Assembly: GCA_002067865.1 (NCBI GenBank)
Contig: MVRC01000006.1
Location: 1-64,000 of the forward strand
Length of the DNA: 64,000 nt
Reading direction: 5' to 3'
DNA from: Methanomassiliicoccales archaeon PtaU1.Bin124
Lineage (GTDB): Archaea > Thermoplasmatota > Thermoplasmata > Methanomassiliicoccales > UBA472
Positions 1-7,555 of this stretch are shown in pieces; the stretch's first letter is position 1, and the number at the start of each line of letters is the position of its first letter. A program made the position numbers and the translations under genes. The notes beneath the pieces were generated by a model that made no database searches, had not been told where the DNA came from, and saw only the letters and a program-made list of their open reading frames with translations.

Positions 1-159
1 CCGATAGATCAGGTATCTCAGAGCATGAGGCACGCATCGACACAGACAACGGAGCGGTACTATTGCCGCGCCAGGGCTGAACCTGCGTTCGCGAGGGTCA
101 ATGAAGCATACAAATCGATGTTTCCACCCGAGCCAGCTATAAACGCTGAGAACGTTTGA
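1..159 (+). CDS. Tyrosine recombinase/integrase, C-terminal fragment
   Basis: The first reading frame is open from base 1 to a TGA at 157-159, so only the last 52 residues are in the window. They contain MRHASTQTTERYY, which matches the end of the catalytic domain of XerC/D-type phage integrases: the histidine of the usual GHSS box (here RHAS) followed by TTxxYY with the tyrosine nucleophile. The gene points at the tRNA-Val gene and stops 37 bp from its encoded CCA. This is the standard arrangement of an integrase next to the tRNA attachment site of its element. Whether the enzyme is intact cannot be judged, because the N-terminal part and the catalytic Arg are outside the window. Confidence 0.75.
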   Translation, partial: PIDQVSQSMRHASTQTTERYYCRARAEPAFARVNEAYKSMFPPEPAINAENV

Positions 160-195
160 ATTGAATTTCAAGAATAATTGTCTGGATAGTGAGAT

Positions 196-271
196 TGGTG
201 GGCTCAGCCGGATTCGAACCGGCGGCCTACGCCGTGTAAGGGCGTTGTCATAACCGCTAGACCATGAGCCC
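196..271 (-). tRNA. tRNA-Val (anticodon UAC), CCA encoded
   Basis: On the minus strand the sequence folds into a complete cloverleaf. The acceptor stem pairs GGGCTCA with TGAGCCC, and the D arm is closed by GTC/GAC. The anticodon stem is ACGCC/GGCGT around loop CTTACAC, giving anticodon UAC (valine, GUA codon). The T arm is GCCGG-TTCGAAT-CCGGC. The 3' CCA is encoded at 198-196. The 3' end faces the integrase fragment, so this gene is the probable attachment site of the element to the left. Confidence 0.95.
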
Positions 272-292
272 GTAGATGACCAGGACAGGAAA

Positions 293-306
293 GAAAAGTA
301 TAAAAA
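293..306 (-). promoter_or_regulatory. TATA box for tRNA-Val; the adjoining T-tract may also end the protease transcript
   Basis: Read on the minus strand, the segment is TTTTTATACTTTTC, centred about 28 bp upstream of the tRNA 5' end at 271, the right distance for an archaeal TATA box. The run of eight T residues just upstream (minus strand, about 301-309) also lies downstream of the metalloprotease gene, which ends at 342 on the same strand. It could serve as its poly-T termination signal. Sharing one AT tract for both jobs is an inference. Confidence 0.6.
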
Positions 307-341
307 AAATGGGATTGGAAAGGGTTTGCTCGCTCTTAGGC

Positions 342-2393
342 CTATTTATGGACCACACCGAACTCGTAGGTGCATGGACCGTTGGTGGGTGAGATGACGA
401 CGAGCAGCCAGCTGTATCCACTGAAGATAGACATCGGGATGCTGCCGGTCTCGGTCGCGTCGCGCAGGGTCATGTCCCTGATCTTGACGACCTGCCTGGC
501 TCCGACGACCTCACCGTAGAAGGTGACGAGGTAGTCGTTGTCCTCGGCCTCGGAGTTGCTGGTCGTCAAGGACATCGGGTTGCCGTCCATGGCGAAGTTC
601 CGGGCCAGCCAGCCGACAGCCTCGCTCGGGTCGGCATCAGGCGAACCGTTGGTGGCCTGGTCGGTCATGTAGAGCAGCCTTATGTAGACATTGCTGGACT
701 CGGCCAGGGTCAGGTCGAAGCTCAAGGCCACCTCACCGAACGAGTATCCAGTGATGCCCGGTAGGTTGGCGATGATCTCCGGCACCTCGGTCATTGGGCT
801 GGACGAGGTGTAGGCGTTGGACATGGAGGTCCAGGTCACACCGTCGGTGGAGTACTGCACGAAGCCGTAGTCCCAGTTGTCCTCGATGTTCCATATGGAA
901 TCGAAGCTGAAGATGTGGGTACCAGCGTCCAAGGCCATCGCGTCGCTCATCAGCCAGAATTCCTTCATGTCGCCATAGCCGGACCATGCATAGTCGACAC
1001 CGCCGACGTTCAGGGTCTGCCATCCGGTCAGCACGCTGTCCTGACCGTCGAAGACGAACTTGTACTGGCTCTTCTTCAGGTTGTTCCAGCTGTCACCGGA
1101 CATGAGGAAGTAGTCGGTGCCATAATCATCGATGCCATATCCTGCGACATAGGCGACCTCGGTGCGATCCACCATGCCCCAGCTGACATCATAGTTGTAG
1201 GTATAGGGCTGGACCATCTCGGAATAATCCAGGCTGGTGTAGCCGTACTTGCTGCTGGCCACAGTGCTCTGCAAAATGTTCGCTAGGCGCCAGTTCTTGA
1301 ACACATCGGTGAAGGTGGTCCTGTATCCCAACGACCGGAGCACATATGTCACCGAGTCGGTGGATGTGAGCTTGGAGTGGGCCAGCGTTGATATGGTCGA
1401 AGAGCCGCCATACTTGTCGTTCAGGTAGATCAGGAACATGGCCGCCGCACCATAGTCACCTATGATGAGGTTGTCGCCCTGGTCGCCCCAGATTGTCAAG
1501 CTGTTGTCCGGGTAGTACAGGAAGCTGTTCAGGTAATCGTACGGGACACCATATCCGCACAGCATCTCGGAGTACATGGAGCAGCCCTCGTTCAGCCAGC
1601 TCTCCTCTTCAGGGTCCATGTCGTTGTGCAGGAGGTGCTGGTACTCGTGGGCCACAGTGGCCTCATAGAGGTAGGAGTAGTATCCAGGGGTATCCGGCTG
1701 CTCTCCGGTGCGGTCCGCCCATCTCCAGCAGTCCAGGTGGATGATGTTGCGGTCATACAGGTTGTCAATGCCAGACGAGAAGAACCCAACTGTGTAGGTT
1801 GTATAAGCGTTCGGGTTGTAGTAGCTTCCATCGTGGATGTTGAAGATCATGATCATGGTCTTCTGGCCATTGTCAGTGGTGAAACCATCGAAGTCGGAGC
1901 CACCGAAGCTGACCATGTCGGTACCCAGCTTGGAATACGGCTCACCGAAGTAGACGGCCTCGGTCACGTAGATCTTGGCGAACTCGGTCATGATCATGCT
2001 AACCATGTCGTCCGTGATCGTGAGCCGGCTCGGGTCCGAGTTGCGGTTCAACGGGTCAGTGGACGGGAAGGTCATGTCATCAGCGGTCCAGACCTCACAA
2101 TAGTCGTTCTCTCCCCTGTAGTTGAACAGGGTCGGAGTCAGCGCTCCATAGAACGTGTCCAGGGCCAGATATGTCTTCTGGATCCCGATGGTCTTACTCG
2201 ATTCGCCGGCGGAATAGACAGAACCATCTCCGCCCGCGATCACATCGCTCGTGATCTTTTCATCAGTGCCAGCCTTCGCTGGCGTCAGGTTGTCCGTTGC
2301 TCCTTGCACGTTGACCAGGCTCGATGCTACGAACACTAGGCCAGACAGCATCAGGAGTGCAACGACCACTATGCTCAATGCTTTCTTTATCAA
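342..2393 (-). CDS. Secreted zinc metalloprotease (HEYQH gluzincin type)
   Basis: Large exported protein of about 683 residues. The best start is a TTG at 2393: it is preceded by GGGGGAG on the minus strand and gives an N-terminus LIKKALSIVVVALL typical of a signal peptide. An ATG at 2432 would add 13 residues unlike a signal sequence. The active site is HEYQH (about residues 249-253) with a downstream WLNEG whose glutamate lies 20 residues after the first histidine, the HExxH...E pattern of gluzincins. It resembles immune-inhibitor-A/M30-type secreted peptidases. The C-terminal half is rich in beta-forming segments and probably carries carbohydrate-binding or jelly-roll domains. It stands alone, convergent with the tRNA region. 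Substrate unknown; extracellular protein degradation is the likely role. Confidence 0.8.
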   Translation of the reverse strand: MIKKALSIVVVALLMLSGLVFVASSLVNVQGATDNLTPAKAGTDEKITSDVIAGGDGSVYSAGESSKTIGIQKTYLALDTFYGALTPTLFNYRGENDYCEVWTADDMTFPSTDPLNRNSDPSRLTITDDMVSMIMTEFAKIYVTEAVYFGEPYSKLGTDMVSFGGSDFDGFTTDNGQKTMIMIFNIHDGSYYNPNAYTTYTVGFFSSGIDNLYDRNIIHLDCWRWADRTGEQPDTPGYYSYLYEATVAHEYQHLLHNDMDPEEESWLNEGCSMYSEMLCGYGVPYDYLNSFLYYPDNSLTIWGDQGDNLIIGDYGAAAMFLIYLNDKYGGSSTISTLAHSKLTSTDSVTYVLRSLGYRTTFTDVFKNWRLANILQSTVASSKYGYTSLDYSEMVQPYTYNYDVSWGMVDRTEVAYVAGYGIDDYGTDYFLMSGDSWNNLKKSQYKFVFDGQDSVLTGWQTLNVGGVDYAWSGYGDMKEFWLMSDAMALDAGTHIFSFDSIWNIEDNWDYGFVQYSTDGVTWTSMSNAYTSSSPMTEVPEIIANLPGITGYSFGEVALSFDLTLAESSNVYIRLLYMTDQATNGSPDADPSEAVGWLARNFAMDGNPMSLTTSNSEAEDNDYLVTFYGEVVGARQVVKIRDMTLRDATETGSIPMSIFSGYSWLLVVISPTNGPCTYEFGVVHK

Positions 2394-2539
2394 TCGCTCT
2401 CCCCCTATTGAAAGGTCCATCCCGTTTACCAAACGGGCAGGTCCTTTTTTTGGAATAGGCCTTTACATTACCTCCATAGATAATAAAACATGATGTAAAT
2501 CCCTAAACCGGGAAAATCGCCTTCGGAAAGAGTTAAGAC

Positions 2540-3154
2540 GTGAGCATCGCTGTGCCATCTTCGATGGCCGAGGAGGGAATTGGTAAGAAGATCAGGGCGG
2601 CGTTATCGCAGCCAGATACATTACCATCGATGAGGAGATACTTCGTCAACACCATGTTCGACGCCACCTTCGTGATGCTTGGGGTCATCATAGGCTCGGC
2701 CCTTTCCTCCGATCCAAGACATGCCATCATTATCACGACGATGCTGACCAGCACTGTCTCCCTGGCCATCTCCACTGGCACCAGCGTCTATGAGGCGGAG
2801 AGCCTCGAACAGAGCCGCAGGATGAACGAGATCGGCAGGGCGATGTTGACGAATGTGGAGGACACGGACATCGGCCGCGCTTCCCGAACGAGCATTCTCC
2901 TGATCGCGGCCATCAATATGATGGCCCCGCTCATGACCGGTCTGGTCCTGATAACGCCATTCCTGTTCATATCCATCGAACAGGTCGTCATGGCGGCAGA
3001 GATCGCGATCGGGCTGGCCATCACCATGATGTTCATAACGGGCTTCATAATGGGGCGCACCAGCGGGAAGAACCCTTTCGTCAAGGGTGCCCGCATGGCG
3101 GTCATCGGCATAGCGGCCTTCGTGATCTGTTATCTCATCGGTGGAGCTGTCTGA
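2540..3154 (+). CDS. VIT1/CCC1-like integral membrane protein
   Basis: A 204-residue hydrophobic protein with paired N-terminal and C-terminal membrane helices. A central hydrophilic segment (about residues 85-112, EAESLEQSRRMNEIGRAML) resembles the cytoplasmic helix of VIT1/CCC1 (DUF125) family proteins. The family includes iron and manganese vacuolar transporters, and archaeal members of this short type are uncharacterised. The start is GTG at 2540 or ATG at 2564; neither has a strong ribosome binding site. It converges with hypE with no gap between stop codons. Transport of a divalent metal is a family-based guess. Confidence 0.6.
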   Translation: MSIAVPSSMAEEGIGKKIRAALSQPDTLPSMRRYFVNTMFDATFVMLGVIIGSALSSDPRHAIIITTMLTSTVSLAISTGTSVYEAESLEQSRRMNEIGRAMLTNVEDTDIGRASRTSILLIAAINMMAPLMTGLVLITPFLFISIEQVVMAAEIAIGLAITMMFITGFIMGRTSGKNPFVKGARMAVIGIAAFVICYLIGGAV

Positions 3155-4201
3155 TCAGCAGATACGGGGGACCGGGTCGCCCACTGGCGGTTCGAGTATC
3201 CTCTTGCCGCCAACCTCCGTCCGCATGACGACATGCTTCGTTCCCTTCGACGCCTTCCCGATGATCGCGGCGTTCTTACCGTAGGGGTGGCGGCGCACTG
3301 TCTTCAAAACCTCTTCCGCCTGCTCCGGAACGACCCCTATCAACACCTTTCCCTCGTTCCCGATGGTAAGGGGGTCCAGTCCAAGCATTTCGGCCGCATT
3401 CTGCACCGGTTCGCTCATGGGTATCGTGGTCTCTTCGAGATCGATCCCGACATTTGACTTGGCCGACCACTCATTGATGGCGTTCGCCAAACCTCCTCGG
3501 GTCGGGTCCTTCATGCACACCGCCCCCCCTACCTTCAGCACTTCGGCGATGAGGCCGTTCAGCGGGGCAACGTCGCTCTGCACCTTGCTTTCGAAGCCAT
3601 AACCTTCACGGAAGGACAGCAGCGCGATACCATGGTCCCCCATGTTGCCGCTGACGATTATCACGTCGCCATCCCTGAGGTTGTCGTCCGTGAGCCATTT
3701 GGAATCGACCTGGCGAGATGCCGATGCGACCTCCAGGTTATGGTTCATATGTCTCGACCGTCTTCCGATCGCGGAGGTGGAGACGACCATCTTGTCGATC
3801 GCGCCGGCCTCCATCACCTTGGTGTCGCCAGTGACCACCGGGACACCGCTGATCTCAGAATATTTACCTATGCTGGCCATGACCTTCTCCAAGGTCTCCA
3901 GCTCCAACCCCTCTTCCAGGACCATGGCCGAGGCCAGTCCCAACGGCTCACCGCCCATGACGGAGATGTCGTTCACCGTCCCGCAAACGGCAAGTGCGCC
4001 GATGTCCCCACCGGGGAAGAACAGCGGCTTGACGGTATGGGCATCAGTGGTGAAAACGATCCCATCCACTACTGCAGAATCATCAAAGGAATCCAATGGG
4101 ACATCGGTCTTCATCTTCGGCAGGAATGGCACGATATGCTTGGCTATGAGCTCCTGCATGAGCTCGCCTCCCGCCCCATGGCCCATGGTCACGCGCTTCA
4201 T
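3155..4201 (-). CDS. hypE: Hydrogenase maturation protein HypE
   Basis: HypE dehydrates the carbamoyl group passed from HypF to a thiocyanate on its C-terminal cysteine, which becomes a CN ligand of [NiFe] hydrogenase. The 348-residue product starts MKRVTMGHGAGGELM, has the AIRS/PurM-type ATP-binding core (DSAVV, FFPGGDIGALAVCGTVNDI, DPTRGG) and ends in PRIC, the invariant modified cysteine. The reading frame extends 26 codons upstream to 4279, but a TATA-like GGTATTAAGT lies inside that extension about 26 bp before the likely transcript start. ATG 4201 is therefore preferred. No other hyp gene is in the window. Confidence 0.95.
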   Translation of the reverse strand: MKRVTMGHGAGGELMQELIAKHIVPFLPKMKTDVPLDSFDDSAVVDGIVFTTDAHTVKPLFFPGGDIGALAVCGTVNDISVMGGEPLGLASAMVLEEGLELETLEKVMASIGKYSEISGVPVVTGDTKVMEAGAIDKMVVSTSAIGRRSRHMNHNLEVASASRQVDSKWLTDDNLRDGDVIIVSGNMGDHGIALLSFREGYGFESKVQSDVAPLNGLIAEVLKVGGAVCMKDPTRGGLANAINEWSAKSNVGIDLEETTIPMSEPVQNAAEMLGLDPLTIGNEGKVLIGVVPEQAEEVLKTVRRHPYGKNAAIIGKASKGTKHVVMRTEVGGKRILEPPVGDPVPRIC

Positions 4202-4318
4202 GCCCCCGCAAATCGGAAGCTCCGACTTAATACCTTTTCCTGATGCTTCGCATCCTTTTCCAAAGCGGTCCCTCAGCAATCCTTTTAACCGCCAGCATAA
4301 TACATGCCATACCTACAT

Positions 4319-4396
4319 GGGCCCGTAGGGTAGTCTGGATCATCCTTTTGGCCTTCGAAGCCAAAGACCCGGGTTCGAATCCCGGCGGGTCCGCCA
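4319..4396 (+). tRNA. tRNA-Arg (anticodon UCG), CCA encoded
   Basis: A full cloverleaf: acceptor GGGCCCG/CGGGTCC with one G-U pair, D arm containing AGTCTGGATC, and anticodon stem TTGGC/GCCAA around loop CTTCGAA. The anticodon is UCG, reading arginine CGA. The T arm is CCGGG-TTCGAAT-CCCGG, the discriminator is G and CCA is encoded at 4394-4396. The short variable loop fits a class I tRNA. A TATA-like CCTTTTAACC lies about 30-35 bp upstream (4281-4290). Confidence 0.93.
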
Positions 4397-4496
4397 AAAC
4401 TCCAATCCCTCGATTTGTCACAGATTCCGTTCTTCATCAGATTGATAAAGGGCCAGGAATCTTTTTATTTGGAAGGGCGACTTGCCACATCCATCC

Positions 4497-6170
4497 ATGG
4501 AACCATTGATAGTACTGCTGGTCATGCTTTTCGGCATTTTCTATCTGCTGATGGCGGTCCAGACATTCCGAGAGGACCTTCCCGCCTATCGAAATCTGAT
4601 CCTCCTGCTCACCATGGCCTTGGCCTGGCTGTCATTCACGTACGCCCTGGAGCTGATGAGCACAAACCTGGCAGAGATGATGATATTCACCGACTTGGAA
4701 TACATCAGCTATGCTTCGCTGCCGACTATATTCCTCTTCTTCGTCCTATCGTACACCGGCAAGGACCATCTCATCAACAGAAAGACGGTGCTGATCGCCA
4801 GCATCGTACCGGTTTTCGTACTCCTATCGGTTTGGACCAACGATCTGCATCATCTGTATTATACCAGCACTTATGTGGACCTGTCTGCTCAGATCTCTCC
4901 TTTCATCGTGAGCAGGGGCCCCATCTATATTGTTTACGCAGTCTACACCTATCTCATTCTTCTCCTGGCCATCGTCCTTTTGTTCCGCAACATGAAGGAG
5001 GAGCCCAGATACCGTAGACGCCAATCACTGACCATCACGATGGCATGCATGATCCCTGCGGTTGGGACCATTCTCCAATTGACCGGCATCCTCCACTTAC
5101 AGCTGGGTTTCGTCGTGATCGTCTGCTATTACATCTGCGGCATCTTGTTCTACCTGGGGGCGCTGCGCACCGATATCTATGTAATCGTGCCCATAGCCTC
5201 CTCCACCATCGTGGACAATATGTCGGACGTGGCCATCGCCACGGACCTCAAGGATAGGATCGTCAGGGTCAACCCGGCAGCCGAGAGATTATCAACAAGG
5301 ACCGGCGATGAGATCGTCGGCAAGACGCTCGAGTTCGCCTATCCCGGGGTCATTTTTTCATCTTCTCGTTCCGACCAGGAACCGCTCCTCATCCGTTCTG
5401 GGGGGAAGGACCATTATTTCCATCTCCAGACCAGCCCTCTGAGGTCCAGGAACGGCACGCAGATAGGGACCCTGTACATTCTGCGAGACATCACAGAGTT
5501 GGAAAAGGCCAGGGAAGATCTGAAGATGGCCAACACCAAGCTCAATCTCATCTCCAACATCACCCGACACGACATGCTGAACCAGCTGGTGGTGGTGCGC
5601 GGCTTCTCATCGTTGCTGGCCGATCCGTTGACCCGCGATAAGAGCGAGAGATACCTGCAGGGGATCGATAACGCCGTCATAACCATGGAACATCTCATAG
5701 GCTTCGCCAAGGACTATCAGAAATTCGGCCTGGAGGCGCCTCATTGGAGCATGCTGGAGAGCATACTGACGAAGTCGCGCATGAATCTGAACTCAGGGCG
5801 GATCGGCATCACCTTGATCGATGGGACGACCGAGGTCTATTTCGACCAGATGCTGGAGAGGGTCTTCTACAATCTCTTCGAGAACAGTCTGAGGCATGGA
5901 GGACATGTCTCGTCCATCACGGTAAGGACGGTTCAAGAGGGCGATGACCTTTTCATCATCTACGAGGACGATGGTATCGGTGTGCCCGAGGAAGAGAAGG
6001 CCAAGATATTCCAGTGGGGCTTCGGGAAGAACACGGGCCTTGGCCTAGCGATGTGCCAGCAGATCCTTGCCTTGAGCGGTTGGTCCATCCGTGAAAAGGG
6101 CGTGCCGGGCGAAGGAGCGATGTTCGAGATTTCCGTTCCCCAAGGCGACTGGAGAAGGAAGGCATCTTAG
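4497..6170 (+). CDS. Membrane sensor histidine kinase: 7TM input, PAS, HisKA-like, HATPase
   Basis: About 557 residues. The first 220 hold seven hydrophobic helices of the 7TM histidine-kinase input type. A PAS domain follows at about 235-340, then a phospho-acceptor box NITRHDMLNQL with H358. The HATPase domain has the N box (FENSLRHGG, about 462), G1 box (DDGIGVP, about 495) and G2 box (GFGKNTGLGLAM). TTG 4482 and ATG 4497 are possible starts; a TATA box CTTTTTATTT at 4461-4470 places the transcript start just before 4497, favouring a leaderless ATG. The tRNA-Arg gene lies 100 bp upstream. No response regulator is adjacent, so this is probably an orphan kinase. Signal unknown. Confidence 0.88.
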   Translation: MEPLIVLLVMLFGIFYLLMAVQTFREDLPAYRNLILLLTMALAWLSFTYALELMSTNLAEMMIFTDLEYISYASLPTIFLFFVLSYTGKDHLINRKTVLIASIVPVFVLLSVWTNDLHHLYYTSTYVDLSAQISPFIVSRGPIYIVYAVYTYLILLLAIVLLFRNMKEEPRYRRRQSLTITMACMIPAVGTILQLTGILHLQLGFVVIVCYYICGILFYLGALRTDIYVIVPIASSTIVDNMSDVAIATDLKDRIVRVNPAAERLSTRTGDEIVGKTLEFAYPGVIFSSSRSDQEPLLIRSGGKDHYFHLQTSPLRSRNGTQIGTLYILRDITELEKAREDLKMANTKLNLISNITRHDMLNQLVVVRGFSSLLADPLTRDKSERYLQGIDNAVITMEHLIGFAKDYQKFGLEAPHWSMLESILTKSRMNLNSGRIGITLIDGTTEVYFDQMLERVFYNLFENSLRHGGHVSSITVRTVQEGDDLFIIYEDDGIGVPEEEKAKIFQWGFGKNTGLGLAMCQQILALSGWSIREKGVPGEGAMFEISVPQGDWRRKAS

Positions 6171-6502
6171 GACGATGCCGTCTGCTTCTCCAAAGCCTTC
6201 TTCAATACCTCAATGAGCTTTTCCTCGGTCGGAACACCGCCGAACAGGGCCATCTCCTCGTTGATGAACAATGCTGGGGCGATGGCCGTACCGTACTTCT
6301 GGAACATGGGGCGGATGGGCGCCATGTATGCATAGGTCAAGCTCATCATGGCCTCGGTAACGGTCACCAGGTCGATCTCCGCCTCGATCCCCGTCTTCTT
6401 CAACACGTTCTGGATCAGCTCGACGTATCGCTGATCGTGCACGGCGAACTGCGGGTTACAGCAGGAAAAGGAAAGGACCGTCAATCTAAGTTTACTTGCC
6501 AT
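6167..6502 (-). CDS. ArsD/thioredoxin-like small protein with vicinal Cys pair, partner of ArsA
   Basis: A 111-residue protein beginning MASKLRLTVLSFSCC, with a vicinal cysteine pair at 14-15 after the first beta strand. A thioredoxin-type cis-proline strand (IAPALFINEEMALFGG) follows, then a C-terminal helix. The layout resembles ArsD metallochaperones and small redox-active thioredoxins. The start at 6502 is chosen over 6514 because TGAGGTCC lies at proper distance and it overlaps the arsA stop by 11 bp, implying translational coupling. Its position directly after an ArsA-type ATPase supports a role in delivering a metalloid, metal or thiol-bound client to that ATPase. It lacks the additional C-terminal Cys pairs of enterobacterial ArsD. 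Naming it ArsD would be premature. Confidence 0.65.
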   Translation of the reverse strand: MASKLRLTVLSFSCCNPQFAVHDQRYVELIQNVLKKTGIEAEIDLVTVTEAMMSLTYAYMAPIRPMFQKYGTAIAPALFINEEMALFGGVPTEEKLIEVLKKALEKQTASS

Positions 6503-7412
6503 ATAGGACCTCACCGACCTTCCTGATCCGGTCCAGGCCGTAGATGTCGGTCTCGAACAGCGGGACCTGCTTCTTGATCAGGTTGGGGAACCGCCTGTCG
6601 ATCTCAGCCAGATACTTGTCCTGGGTGGCGCTGCGCCTTTCCAGGAACCAGTTGCCCTTCAGGACCTCCTTGGGGATGACCTCGTTGATGATCAGCGATG
6701 GAACCTCGATCCCCCAATTGCCCAGGTCCTCGACCGCTCTGGCCGTTTCCTCGATCGGCAGCTTTTCCGGCAGGAGCACCAGGTTGAAGGCGGATATGCG
6801 CTTGTCCGAGAGCCCCTTCACCGACTTGTCATAACGCTCCTTCTCCACATTGAGGTCTGCCACCATCTTCTCATCGTAGACGAATCCAAGGACCTCCGAG
6901 AGCTCCCTGCGGTTCTTGATCTGGTTGCTGATATAGCCGGACCAGTCGAAGGGCATCGACAATTCCCTCAGGGTATGGCCGGTCGGGGCGGTGTCGAAGA
7001 CGACCTTGTCATGCTCGGTGTCCTCGAAGAACGAGACGAACTGGTCGAAGGCTGCGATCTCTTCGGTGCATGGGGTGCTGAGCAGCTCGCTGCCGAAGAC
7101 CGAAGAGATTCCGGACAGAGTTCCCTCGAGACGTGTCTGGAACATGCCCATCGCCTTTTTGGGGTTGATGTTCAGCCCGCACAGGTTACGCTCCGTGCCG
7201 ATCTTTGTGATCTCCGTCGCGCTGATGTCCTGTTCATAGATGGCGGACAAGCTGACCGTAGGGTCGGTCGCGACGATGAGCGTCTTATATCCATGATCAG
7301 AAAGCCACGTGGCCGCGGTGGCCGCCATGGTCGTCTTGCCTACTCCGCCCTTGCCCCCAAAGAATAGGAACTTCCTCTGCTCCAGTATGTCACGGATGGA
7401 CTCTGTCTTCAT
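6492..7412 (-). CDS. ArsA/GET3-family P-loop ATPase
   Basis: A 306-residue single-domain ATPase with the deviant Walker A GGKGGVGKT (19-27), switch I ATDPTVSLS (48-56) and switch II DTAPTGHT (140-147), all hallmarks of ArsA/TRC40. A single cysteine sits in TPCTEEIAAFDQF (C115), where many archaeal ArsA-type proteins have Cys or Gly. Family members drive arsenite efflux or insertion of tail-anchored membrane proteins. There is no ArsB, Acr3 or ArsR next to it, so arsenite export is not supported by context. The downstream ArsD-like gene is co-transcribed. The promoter on the minus strand has a TATA box CATTATATGTT at about 7444-7454, and the gene is divergent from the heliorhodopsin. Confidence 0.85.
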   Translation of the reverse strand: MKTESIRDILEQRKFLFFGGKGGVGKTTMAATAATWLSDHGYKTLIVATDPTVSLSAIYEQDISATEITKIGTERNLCGLNINPKKAMGMFQTRLEGTLSGISSVFGSELLSTPCTEEIAAFDQFVSFFEDTEHDKVVFDTAPTGHTLRELSMPFDWSGYISNQIKNRRELSEVLGFVYDEKMVADLNVEKERYDKSVKGLSDKRISAFNLVLLPEKLPIEETARAVEDLGNWGIEVPSLIINEVIPKEVLKGNWFLERRSATQDKYLAEIDRRFPNLIKKQVPLFETDIYGLDRIRKVGEVLYGK

Positions 7413-7444
7413 TAAGTCACTCGGGGTCGTTACGGTCCTGTCCT

Positions 7445-7457
7445 AACATATAATGTT
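7445..7457. promoter_or_regulatory. Inverted repeat over the arsA-family TATA box
   Basis: AACAT-ATA-ATGTT is a perfect 5-bp inverted repeat that coincides with the minus-strand TATA element of the ArsA-family gene (centre about 38 bp before its ATG). It is followed by a second short repeat GCCT-AA-AGGC at 7458-7467. Overlap with the TATA box suggests repressor control, or simply the symmetry of an AT-rich promoter. Confidence 0.4.
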
Positions 7458-7514
7458 GCCTAAAGGCGGACGACCCTATGAAAATCATAAACAAAGATAA
7501 TTTTCAAATACCCT

Positions 7515-7532
7515 TAGAATGACTTGATTCTA
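7515..7532. promoter_or_regulatory. Palindromic operator candidate upstream of heliorhodopsin
   Basis: TAGAAT-GACTTG-ATTCTA is a perfect 6-bp inverted repeat with a 6-bp spacer, about 12 bp before the GGAGGT ribosome binding site (7545-7550) of the heliorhodopsin gene. The 18-bp size and central spacing suit a dimeric helix-turn-helix regulator bound between promoter and start. No regulator gene adjoins it, so the partner protein is unknown. Confidence 0.45.
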
Positions 7533-7555
7533 GACGATCAAAAGGAGGTCATTCC

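Noticed and set aside
4243-4509. 88-codon frame over the tRNA-Arg gene
   Set aside because: The tRNA accounts for the sequence; the frame has no family similarity.
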